A stretch of DNA of 5,362 nt from Firmicutes bacterium UBA5420 (GTDB taxonomy: Bacteria; Bacillota; Limnochordia; Darwinibacteriales; Darwinibacteriaceae): assembly GCA_002409455.1 (NCBI GenBank), contig DHNI01000058.1:1-5362 (forward strand). Direction: 5' to 3'. The position numbers and the translations under genes are program-made. The first letter of the stretch is position 1; every line of letters begins with the position of its first letter. The notes under the pieces are model-generated. The model was not told the DNA's origin. It saw nothing but the letters and a program-made list of their open reading frames with translations, and ran no database searches. Below are positions 1 through 5,362 of this stretch, one piece after another.

Positions 1-39
1 CAACACAACAGCGGTAAGTAAAAGTAAATTCCTCTTCAC
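1..39 (-). CDS. Start of an exported protein, cut by the window edge
   Basis: Only the first 13 codons are present: GTG AAG AGG AAT and on, giving MKRNLLLLTAVVL, after which the window ends. The start is supported by a GGAGGT ribosome binding site (48-53) eight bases before the GTG. A positively charged KR pair followed by a run of Leu/Val/Ala is what the front of a Sec signal peptide or a first membrane segment looks like. The opening resembles that of the binding protein at the head of the operon (MKRKLSLVLVLVL): the same GTG AAG AG start and the same charge pattern. It could be a second binding protein or any other exported protein; 13 codons cannot decide. A terminator candidate and about 245 bases of non-coding sequence separate it from the transporter operon, so it probably has its own promoter. 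Confidence 0.7.
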   Translation of the reverse strand, partial: MKRNLLLLTAVVL

Positions 40-47
40 TAATCTGC

Positions 48-53
48 ACCTCC
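48..53 (-). promoter_or_regulatory. Ribosome binding site of the truncated edge gene
   Basis: The minus strand reads GGAGGT here, eight bases before a GTG codon at 39-37. The match to the anti-Shine-Dalgarno sequence and the spacing equal those of the operon genes. This is the main reason for calling a gene start from only 13 codons. Confidence 0.75.
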
Positions 54-78
54 AAATTTTCTAAAAAGATGTTCCACA

Positions 79-90
79 CGAGATCTCTCG
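79..90. repeat. Short inverted repeat, possible operator
   Basis: CGAGA, two bases, TCTCG: a perfect 5-bp inverted repeat that also contains the palindrome GAGATCTC (80-87). It lies 40 bases before the GTG start of the edge gene. A regulator could bind here, but a repeat this short can occur by chance. The role is inference only. Confidence 0.3.
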
Positions 91-186
91 GTGGGATTAC
101 CAACAAAACGCTAGGTAGTAGTCCTTACCCCTAACCTTTGCTAGCCACACCCCCTTATATCCTGCGGTATTGCCAATGAGTAACTA

Positions 187-210
187 ATTAGGCTGCGCAC
201 CAGCTCTAAT
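187..210. repeat. Small hairpin in the intergenic region
   Basis: ATTAG-GCTG, loop CGCAC, CAGC-T-CTAAT: nine base pairs with one bulged base. Neither strand carries a U-tract after it, so it is not a terminator. It may be part of the leader RNA of the edge gene, or nothing. Confidence 0.3.
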
Positions 211-255
211 ATTTCCTAAGTTCTACGCCGCTTATGAAAATCCTGCAGGGTAAGG

Positions 256-267
256 GAGAACTTTCTC
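256..267. repeat. Short inverted repeat, same geometry as the one at 79-90
   Basis: GAGAA, two bases, TTCTC. Its 5-2-5 layout and GAGA-type half sites are like those of the repeat at 79-90, though the half sites are not identical. It lies just beyond the operon terminator. Chance occurrence is quite possible. Confidence 0.25.
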
Positions 268-284
268 TCTATGGGTAAAGATGG

Positions 285-320
285 AAAATCCCAACACCCC
301 ACTTTCGTTGGATGCTGGGA
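285..320 (-). terminator. Rho-independent terminator candidate of the transporter operon
   Basis: Reading the minus strand, TCCCAGCATCC (320-310) pairs with GGGTGTTGGGA (299-289) in an 11-bp stem with two G-U pairs. The 10-base loop can close further as AC-GAAA-GT, with a GNRA-type tetraloop. The stem is followed by TTTT (288-285). It starts 16 bases after the stop codon of the last permease gene. The plus strand has AAAA after the stem, so the element works only in the operon's direction. The U-tract is short, so termination may be incomplete. Confidence 0.75.
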
Positions 321-336
321 AAATCACTACACTTCC

Positions 337-1416
337 TTAGACTGAAAGATCCTTTTCCATACTGGCTTTGGCCAGTGATTTACTTCGCCAAGCATGAAGC
401 GCCAGACTGATCGCGATAATTCCGTAGGCTACGAAAACCCTGAAATACTCACCCACTTGAGCACTGCCAAAGATGGCTTGACCAGCCGAAGGTGATACGA
501 CGAAAAGCAGATGGAACAAGAACGTTCCCATCAACGCTTGGCCAATGGTGGCCTTTGTCACCGAGGCACCTCCAATGAGCAAAGCTGCAATGGCGAAGGT
601 ACCTACCTGCTCGTGGCTGTTATACGTGTTCAGGGTTCCGATGTTCTGGAGAAACATAATCTGACCCCAAGCAGCCAGCACTGTCGAAAACACGATGGCT
701 AAGATGCGGTTGCGGTCTGTTTGAATCCCTGCCACCCCCGCAATATGGCGATCTTGGCCCACGGCCCGAAAATCTTGGCCGAGCTTGGTCTTGAAAAAGG
801 CCCAAATGGCTACAGCCAGTACAGCAATGATCATAAATGTCACAATGGGGATCTTCGTGAAACCATACTGCACAGTCCAAATATTGTCTAGAACCCCCCT
901 AAGCCGCGAAAGATTCACGGTGTTTCTCAGCCCCGGACTCGTGGAAATCCTTAGCGCTGGGTTATCAAAGGGGATTATTGTACCCACGAGAAATAAAAAG
1001 ATGAACTGGTAGATACCATTGGCGAAAAAGCCCATAACCATGCCTGTGATCATCTCTCGACCCTTGGCTTTGTTGAGTACCATGCCTGCCAAAATGCCAA
1101 AAAGGATGGCCAGGGGGGTTGCCAAAAGAGCCGTCAAGCCCAGACCACCTATGCCAGCCCATTCCCAGTGGGTGGAGAGGATTAAAGCAATTTGACCAGC
1201 GAGAGCTCCAAGGACGATTCCAAAGTTCAAGCCCATCCCCGCCACCACTGGAATGATCAGGGACAGTACCAGAAAGGAGTTTCTAGCCATCCTTTTGACA
1301 AGTTCCATAAGCAAGAACTGGCCTGGCATCTCCGCATAGTAAACCCCGAGCAAACAGACGATGGCAAAGAGAATTGGTACCGCATTTTTTGAGATAATCT
1401 TCTTCACTTGATTCAC
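337..1416 (-). CDS. ABC transporter permease, second of the pair (BPD_transp_2 type)
   Basis: A 359-residue integral membrane protein that forms part of the translocation channel of the importer. It has many hydrophobic segments, roughly at residues 12-28, 47-80, 88-115, 125-148, 189-207, 236-256, 272-305 and 326-341. Family-type motifs are GMGLNFG (60-66, the conserved N-x-G region of the third segment), a cytoplasmic coupling loop KLGQDFRAVGQDRHIAG (211-227) followed by VAGI, and LIGGAS (280-285). These place it with the RbsC/LivH/BmpA-system permeases. It is paralogous to the permease encoded just upstream, and the two likely form a heterodimer. The start is GTG at 1416-1414, overlapping the previous stop as GTGA. 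GGAGGT eight bases upstream fixes it. It is the last gene of the operon, with a terminator 16 bases after the stop. The substrate cannot be read from the sequence. Confidence 0.92.
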   Translation of the reverse strand: MNQVKKIISKNAVPILFAIVCLLGVYYAEMPGQFLLMELVKRMARNSFLVLSLIIPVVAGMGLNFGIVLGALAGQIALILSTHWEWAGIGGLGLTALLATPLAILFGILAGMVLNKAKGREMITGMVMGFFANGIYQFIFLFLVGTIIPFDNPALRISTSPGLRNTVNLSRLRGVLDNIWTVQYGFTKIPIVTFMIIAVLAVAIWAFFKTKLGQDFRAVGQDRHIAGVAGIQTDRNRILAIVFSTVLAAWGQIMFLQNIGTLNTYNSHEQVGTFAIAALLIGGASVTKATIGQALMGTFLFHLLFVVSPSAGQAIFGSAQVGEYFRVFVAYGIIAISLALHAWRSKSLAKASMEKDLSV

Positions 1417-2459
1417 GCCTGTTCACCTCCAGTTACTCTGGTTAAGGCATACAAGATCATACCATTGCTCACAATGACACGGGCGATTTCTGAAATGTTG
1501 CCCTCAATAAGTTGATTTGTCACTGGCATAGCCACTGTCAAAAGCGTCTGGAAAAGTACTACACCAATGATGGCATGAAGTACTTTGGCCTCCCGTGTAG
1601 AAGCGCCTCCAATCAATACCCCTGCCACCGCTGGAAACGCCGTCATCAAAGGCCCATTGTATAACTGGGCAAACCCGAAGCTTTGGGCGTATACCACATA
1701 GCCAATGGCTCCTAAGACTGTGGATAAAATGATGCCCAGGCTACGGTAGACATTGATATTCAGTCCAGAAGCAACGGCAAAACGGGGATTACGCCCCACG
1801 ACTTCCATCGCTACACCTGGTTTGCTCCTTAAGAACAACCACAGCAGAAATGCCAAAAAGGCGTAGAATAAAAGCAGACCCGTGGGCACAGTAAGCCCGA
1901 AAATCTTGAACTTCAAAAAGTTGTTCAGGGTTCCTCCAAAGGTGTCGGCCAGAGTCAACGTGACCCGCAGTCCCTGACCTCCAACAGGCCAGATCAAAGC
2001 TGGATTTCGAAAGGGAGCCATTAGCCAAAAAATGCACATTCCGGCCACAACGGAGAATCCCACATAGGTTCCTACCATCATCTCTTGCCCCGCCACGCGA
2101 TTTAAGAGGAGCGAGAACAAATAGCCTGCGATGATCCCTAGGGGTATGGCAACGAGGAGGGCTACTAAAAAACCACCAAGGCCCACCAGAGAATTCTCCA
2201 TGGCAACCAAAACACCCACCATACCGGCGATGACACCGACGGGCAGACCGAAGTTTAGACCCACTCCCGCCTGAATCGATGGTACCATAGCCAAAACATA
2301 AATCCCATTTTGCCCGATTCGCACCAAGGAGTCACTGAGTAACCCAGCGACACTAAGTTCCGTACCTGCCGCCACTACGATCAGCGCAAGTAAGAAGGCG
2401 GAGATAATCAAGCGGGGTAGGCCAAACCCATGGTACATTTTAGTTAGTCGCGCTTTCAC
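1413..2459 (-). CDS. ABC transporter permease, first of the pair (BPD_transp_2 type)
   Basis: A 348-residue polytopic membrane protein and the partner of the permease encoded next. Hydrophobic segments lie roughly at 16-32, 50-88, 92-119, 128-148, 190-210, 238-258, 271-288, 293-312 and 325-340. It shares with its neighbour the motifs GVGLNFG (65-71), the coupling loop GVAMEVVGRNPRFAVASG (215-232), STVLGAIG (246-253) and LIGGAS (282-287). The G-x-x-x-x-x-VGRN-type loop is the probable contact site for the ATPase. The start is a GTG (2459-2457) lying 20 bases inside the ATPase gene. AGAGGAGGTG is placed eight bases before it, while the internal ATG codon 8 has no comparable site, so the GTG is preferred. 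The stop codon TGA overlaps the next start. It belongs to the sugar/nucleoside permease superfamily; the ligand is unknown. Confidence 0.92.
   Translation of the reverse strand: MKARLTKMYHGFGLPRLIISAFLLALIVVAAGTELSVAGLLSDSLVRIGQNGIYVLAMVPSIQAGVGLNFGLPVGVIAGMVGVLVAMENSLVGLGGFLVALLVAIPLGIIAGYLFSLLLNRVAGQEMMVGTYVGFSVVAGMCIFWLMAPFRNPALIWPVGGQGLRVTLTLADTFGGTLNNFLKFKIFGLTVPTGLLLFYAFLAFLLWLFLRSKPGVAMEVVGRNPRFAVASGLNINVYRSLGIILSTVLGAIGYVVYAQSFGFAQLYNGPLMTAFPAVAGVLIGGASTREAKVLHAIIGVVLFQTLLTVAMPVTNQLIEGNISEIARVIVSNGMILYALTRVTGGEQA
1425..1430 (-). promoter_or_regulatory. Ribosome binding site inside the upstream permease gene
   Basis: GGAGGT on the minus strand, eight bases before the GTG start of the second permease. 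It lies within the last codons of the first permease, where it encodes Gly-Gly. It fixes the GTG at 1416 as the start and, with the 4-base overlap, suggests translational coupling. Confidence 0.85.
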
Positions 2460-4044
2460 CGATACCCACCTCCTCTAAGGATCTTCCGGCCATCAGCAAG
2501 CCATATTCCACATCGGGCGCATCAGGTGCTAAGATACCGGACAACTTGCCTTCGTAAATAATTGCAATGCGGTCACTGATGCTGCGCAGTTCAGCTAATT
2601 CACTAGAGGTAATCACAACGGTCACTCCCAGGCGGTTAAGCTCCACAATTAGCTCCAAAACCCTACTTTTAGCCCCCACGTCAATTCCCCGCGTTGGCTC
2701 CGAGACAAAAAACAACTTGGGATTTTGGGTGAATGCCCTAGCAATGCAGACTTTCTGCTGGTTTCCACCACTTAATCGTCGCACAATCTGTTCTGGCCCC
2801 GTGCAGCGGATATCGAATCTGTCAATTGATTCTAGAGCGTGTGCCGTAATCTGTTTCTGATCTTTGAGCTTCAAAGGGCCAGGTTTCAAGAATCTATTTT
2901 GGTTCTGCATACTGGTCAGCACAATGTTGTTGGCTATACTGTCCTCCAAGACAAGCCCAACACCACGCCGATCTTCAGAAACAAAGGCTAGACCTAAATT
3001 CAACGCTTCTCTAGGGTTATTCAGCGGAACATCTACACCCTCATAGCGCACTTGGCCCTGGCTCATATAAAGCCCCATAACCCCATTGGCCAGGGCAATC
3101 TTGCCATGACCTGCTAATCCTCCGATCCCTAGAATCTCACCCTTATAGACATCCAGATTAATGCCGCGCAAACGCTCGCCAGGCATATCGACGCGCAAGT
3201 CTCTTATTTCTAGAACCTTCTCGCTTGTCTTTTCCGTCTTTACGCTTCCAATTCGGCCTGATGTTTCCACTTTCCGTCCCACCATAAGTTCCGCCATTTG
3301 GGCAATGGTAAAATCCTCTGTCGGTCCAGATCTAACGAGTTCGCCATCCTTTAAGATAGTAATGTTGTCGGCCACCGCCATCACTTCATCAAGGCGATGC
3401 GTAATAAAGAGAATACTAATGCCAGTTCTCGCCAGTTTCTGAACGACCTCTAAGAACTGCTTTGCCTCGCTTTCCGTCAAGACCGCGGTTGGTTCATCTA
3501 GGACAAGCAGTTGCAGATTTTCCTTATCAATTTCGCGAGCAATCTCCACAAACTGTAGATAACCCACAGGTAAACCTTCTACGGTAACCCATTCTTCAAT
3601 ATTCATGCCCAGCTTATCTAGGGCGCTCCTAGCATCCGCAGCCATCTTTTTCCGATTGAGAGTCTCCAACTTCTTTCCAAAAACCCTGCTGAAAAGGTTG
3701 GGTTTGGTATCTTCTCGATTGAGCTTAATGTTCTCCGTGACGGTAAAACCAGGGAGTAGCATGAACTCCTGATGAACCATGCCGATTCCTGCACCAATAG
3801 CAGCTTTCGGTGAATTAAAGGCAACTTTGCTGCCGTTAATCAAGGTCTCCCCGTCATAACCCCCCGTATCAGTAATAACAGACATACCAAAGAGAATGTT
3901 CATGAGAGTTGATTTACCAGCGCCATTTTCACCAACTAAACAGTGTATCTCACCCTCGTTTACTGTGAGATCAATATCTTTCAAAACTTGCGTACCATAA
4001 AAAGACTTGGAAATCTTCTTCATCTCCAAAACAGGAACACGCAT
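2440..4044 (-). CDS. Fused double ATP-binding subunit of a sugar/nucleoside-type ABC importer (RbsA/MglA family)
   Basis: A 534-residue cytoplasmic protein with two ATPase domains in tandem, powering import through the two permeases. Domain 1 (about 5-260) has Walker A GENGAGKST (38-46), Q-loop Q92, a signature degenerated to LPVGY (158-162), Walker B LLVLDEPT (179-186) with Glu184, and H-loop His216. Domain 2 (about 276-525) has a degenerate Walker A GLAGHGKIA (309-317, Lys kept but the following Ser/Thr replaced by Ile), VSEDRR (355-360), an intact signature LSGGNQQK (424-431) and a Walker B with Ser for Asp (FFVSEPTRG, 445-453; Glu449 kept). The H-loop position is Ser (TSSELAE), as is common in this family. 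It is slightly longer than the usual 500 or so residues, partly through the stretch at 107-135. The ATG start has GGGAGGT six bases upstream. The 3' end overlaps the next gene by 20 bases. Confidence 0.95.
   Translation of the reverse strand: MRVPVLEMKKISKSFYGTQVLKDIDLTVNEGEIHCLVGENGAGKSTLMNILFGMSVITDTGGYDGETLINGSKVAFNSPKAAIGAGIGMVHQEFMLLPGFTVTENIKLNREDTKPNLFSRVFGKKLETLNRKKMAADARSALDKLGMNIEEWVTVEGLPVGYLQFVEIAREIDKENLQLLVLDEPTAVLTESEAKQFLEVVQKLARTGISILFITHRLDEVMAVADNITILKDGELVRSGPTEDFTIAQMAELMVGRKVETSGRIGSVKTEKTSEKVLEIRDLRVDMPGERLRGINLDVYKGEILGIGGLAGHGKIALANGVMGLYMSQGQVRYEGVDVPLNNPREALNLGLAFVSEDRRGVGLVLEDSIANNIVLTSMQNQNRFLKPGPLKLKDQKQITAHALESIDRFDIRCTGPEQIVRRLSGGNQQKVCIARAFTQNPKLFFVSEPTRGIDVGAKSRVLELIVELNRLGVTVVITSSELAELRSISDRIAIIYEGKLSGILAPDAPDVEYGLLMAGRSLEEVGIGESATN
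2467..2476 (-). promoter_or_regulatory. Ribosome binding site inside the ATPase gene
   Basis: AGAGGAGGTG on the minus strand, eight bases before the GTG at 2459. It lies within the 3' end of the ATPase reading frame. It decides the start of the first permease in favour of the GTG that overlaps the ATPase gene, rather than the later ATG at codon 8. Confidence 0.85.
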
Positions 4045-4050
4045 CTACAC

Positions 4051-4057
4051 ACCTCCC
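4051..4057 (-). promoter_or_regulatory. Ribosome binding site of the ATPase gene
   Basis: GGGAGGT on the minus strand, six bases before the ATG at 4044. It supports this start over the in-frame ATG at codon 8, which has only a weak TTGGAG before it. Confidence 0.8.
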
Positions 4058-4071
4058 ACTTTCTACCACTC

Positions 4072-4117
4072 AAGAAAAGTGCGGAGACCCGCCCTCGGAG
4101 AGGGCGAGAGCTCCGCA
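4072..4117 (-). terminator. GC-rich hairpin between binding-protein and ATPase genes, likely leaky terminator or mRNA stabiliser
   Basis: On the minus strand TGCGGAG (4117-4111) pairs with CTCCGCA (4086-4080). Inside, CGCCCTC (4106-4100) pairs with GAGGGCG (4096-4090) around a TCC loop. The two perfect 7-bp stems are separated by a small internal loop, and the second is followed by CTTTTCTTG. It begins 26 bases after the binding-protein stop and ends before the ATPase ribosome binding site. In many importer operons such an element gives an excess of binding protein by partial termination or by protecting the upstream mRNA from 3' decay. The broken U-tract argues for partial rather than full termination. 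On the plus strand the stem is followed by TTTCTATAC, but no plus-strand gene precedes it. Confidence 0.75.
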
Positions 4118-4143
4118 TTTCTATACTTCAATTGTGGTGAACC

Positions 4144-5244
4144 CTAGAAGATCACGGAATCAGCGATAACTAGGTAGAAGTTTGCACCATCTTTGTAGCG
4201 ATTAAGCGAAAGTCGAATGCCGGTAGCCTCATAGACGGCCTCTTCCACCGCATCTTGGTCGGAAAGATCCAGACCATTTTGGATATGCTGAATGGCGATC
4301 TCTACGCCTGCTTCTACAAAGATCATGTTAATTGGAGCAACCCAAGTGGCCATACGACCCGAATTACCCTGTTCAGCAACCTTTAGCCCGATTTGCTCAA
4401 TAATGAAATCTACATCACCTTCACGATCTTCGGTGATCTCAATTCCCAAAGCGCCTGGATAACCGTGGAAAGGACTGGGGCAGCATTGCTCTGGGAAAAT
4501 AATCCCGGCTTCCATAGAGGCGCGAATAGCGGGTTCCATCATGGAGCAGTTTGTGCCAAAGAAGGCAATGTCCTTACCATATAGCTCAGCTTGACGGGGA
4601 ATATCTTCTAGAACAAACTGCTGGGTTCCAGGAATACCTGCGTCACCCATGGGGTCTGGAGCGGTAACGTCAATCACTTCAAGACCAAGCTTCTCTGCTT
4701 CTTCCTTCATGTTGTTGTAACGTACAGCAAGAAGCTCCATGGACATGTGACGTGGGAAGGAGTAGTGAAGAATCTTCGTGGCTCCCATGCGTTGCGCTAG
4801 TTGAGCAATATTCGCACCGCGGCGAATTTGGTCTGTCTCCATGGCCAAATCAACAGCATCAGCGATCATGTCTGGATCTTCGTGAGGAAGCCCCATGATG
4901 AGCACGATATCATCACGCATCTCACGAATGGTGTTAAAAGCAGCGGTGGTACCGGGAACAGACTGGCACACAACAATTGCCTTAATCTCTGGATCCATTG
5001 CAAATCGCACAATTTGACCAATTACGGTCTCTTGCTCTTGCATAAAATTGTCAGGATAGGTTACATGTTCGATCGACCCGGGATAACGAGCAACCATTTT
5101 CAGCGCCGCCTGGTATTCCTCTTCGCCCTGGGACACTGTGCCTGTTACAACCCCAATCTTAAATGGCAACTCAGCCGCCTGAGCTACGCCCATAAGACCT
5201 AGAACCAAAACCAATACTAAAACCAAACTAAGTTTTCTCTTCAC
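4144..5244 (-). CDS. Exported substrate-binding protein, DUF3798 family
   Basis: A 366-residue protein that should capture the ligand outside the cytoplasmic membrane and pass it to the permeases. Residues 1-23 form a signal peptide: KRK, then a core with the run LVLVLVLVL, then a cleavage motif AQA or QAA near 23/24. No cysteine follows, so it is not a standard lipoprotein. The mature part begins with IGVVTGTVSQGEEEY (30-44) and continues with VTYPDNFMQEQET (61-73), QSVPGT (94-99), GLPHEDP (118-124), HYSFPRHMSME (160-170), GTNCSM (230-235) and QCCPSPFHGYPGALG (253-267). I recognise this set as DUF3798, a periplasmic-binding-protein-like family whose ligand is to my knowledge unassigned. There are four cysteines: 93, 233, 254 and 255. 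The start is GTG, with AAGGAGGAG eight bases upstream. It is first in the operon and separated from the ATPase gene by 99 bases that hold a hairpin. Family assignment is from memory of motifs. Confidence 0.9.
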   Translation of the reverse strand: MKRKLSLVLVLVLVLGLMGVAQAAELPFKIGVVTGTVSQGEEEYQAALKMVARYPGSIEHVTYPDNFMQEQETVIGQIVRFAMDPEIKAIVVCQSVPGTTAAFNTIREMRDDIVLIMGLPHEDPDMIADAVDLAMETDQIRRGANIAQLAQRMGATKILHYSFPRHMSMELLAVRYNNMKEEAEKLGLEVIDVTAPDPMGDAGIPGTQQFVLEDIPRQAELYGKDIAFFGTNCSMMEPAIRASMEAGIIFPEQCCPSPFHGYPGALGIEITEDREGDVDFIIEQIGLKVAEQGNSGRMATWVAPINMIFVEAGVEIAIQHIQNGLDLSDQDAVEEAVYEATGIRLSLNRYKDGANFYLVIADSVIF

Positions 5245-5252
5245 TCTGCTCT

Positions 5253-5261
5253 CTCCTCCTT
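5253..5261 (-). promoter_or_regulatory. Ribosome binding site of the binding-protein gene
   Basis: AAGGAGGAG on the minus strand, eight bases before the GTG at 5244. It decides for the GTG start, from which the signal peptide begins correctly with Met-Lys-Arg-Lys. Confidence 0.85.
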
Positions 5262-5362
5262 ATTTGTTCGTGCTTACGCCATTATTCTACGAATTACCCC
5301 ACTATTCCTTCTGAAACATGAAAAATAAGCACAGGATGTAACTGGGTATATAAAAAAAGAAG
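5262..5362 (-). promoter_or_regulatory. Upstream region of the operon, promoter not resolved
   Basis: These bases precede the first gene and should carry its leader and perhaps its promoter. Two -10-like hexamers are visible on the minus strand. TAGAAT (5289-5284) has no good -35 partner at 16-18 bases. TATATA (5352-5347) would have its -35 outside the window and give a leader of roughly 95 bases. I see no catabolite-response element and no clear palindrome. The upstream gene, if any, is outside the window. Confidence 0.3.

Larger units (their letters stand above)
40..284 (-). other. Intergenic region between the operon terminator and the edge gene
   Basis: About 245 bases hold no credible gene on either strand. 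The region should contain the promoter and leader of the edge gene, but I see no well-matched sigma-70 promoter. A TATAAG on the minus strand near 155-160 has no good partner 16-18 bases upstream. Visible structure: an inverted repeat CGAGA-N2-TCTCG at 79-90, a second GAGAA-N2-TTCTC at 256-267, and a small hairpin at 187-210. I recognise no riboswitch or T-box motif. Confidence 0.6.

Noticed and set aside
40..284. Riboswitch or T-box in the leader of the edge gene
   Set aside because: I found no conserved core motif of a known class and no terminator or anti-terminator pair before the ribosome binding site at 48-53.
281..340. A 19-codon plus-strand frame starting with ATG at 281
   Set aside because: It coincides with the terminator hairpin and the end of the permease gene and has no ribosome binding site, so there is nothing to support translation.
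620..880. A minus-strand open frame of 86 codons in another frame of the second permease gene
   Set aside because: The permease frame here encodes conserved family motifs. The alternative is rich in Cys, His and Arg, as is typical of an off-frame translation of membrane protein code.
4072..4117. Reading the intergenic hairpin as a bidirectional terminator for converging genes
   Set aside because: No plus-strand gene runs into it, and all supported genes in the window are on the minus strand.
4801..5202. A 133-codon open frame on the plus strand
   Set aside because: It lies wholly opposite the well-supported binding-protein gene, has no clear ribosome binding site, and its product lacks recognisable domain features. 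It is a shadow of the real gene.
5190..5236. Repeat-like ACCAAAACC pattern near the start of the binding-protein gene
   Set aside because: It encodes the Leu-Val run of the signal peptide core. The pattern is explained by the coding need and is too irregular for a tandem repeat call.
5284..5289. TAGAAT on the minus strand as the -10 box of the operon promoter
   Set aside because: The hexamers 16-18 bases upstream (for example AGAAGG) do not resemble TTGACA, so I do not call a promoter from it.

Overview
The window holds one complete four-gene minus-strand operon plus the first 13 codons of a further minus-strand gene. Read in the direction of transcription, from high to low coordinates, the order is: exported substrate-binding protein of the DUF3798 family (5244-4144), fused double ATP-binding subunit of the RbsA/MglA type (4044-2440), and two different membrane permeases of the RbsC/BmpA-system type (2459-1413 and 1416-337). 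Together they encode every part expected of one ABC importer. The ligand is unknown. DUF3798 is to my knowledge a family without an assigned substrate, and the ATPase and permeases say only 'sugar/nucleoside-like small molecule'.

The layout is compact. The substrate-binding gene is followed by a 99-base gap holding a strong GC-rich hairpin with a short U-tract. This looks like a leaky terminator or RNA-stabilising hairpin that would let the binding protein be made in excess over the membrane parts. The ATPase and first permease genes overlap by 20 bases and the two permease genes by 4 bases (GTGA), so these three are probably translationally coupled. A Rho-independent terminator candidate with an 11-bp stem lies 16 bases after the last stop codon. 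Beyond it are about 245 bases without a gene, containing small inverted repeats. At the edge (39-1) a new gene starts with a strong ribosome binding site, a GTG codon and what looks like a signal peptide.

The organism looks like a member of the Firmicutes in the broad sense. The evidence is a near-consensus GGAGGT-type ribosome binding site at every start, heavy use of GTG starts (four of five visible starts), a base composition judged by eye to be near half GC, and this transporter type. The binding protein has an ordinary signal peptide with no lipobox cysteine. That is unexpected for a monoderm Gram-positive and leaves open a diderm lineage of Firmicutes (for example Limnochordia, Halanaerobia or Negativicutes-like) or another phylum. 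The taxonomic call is a guess.

Expected working: the binding protein captures a small ligand outside the membrane and delivers it to a heterodimeric permease. Import is powered by the fused ATPase, whose sequence motifs predict one intact and one degenerate ATP site. I see no mobile element, tRNA, rRNA or CRISPR array.
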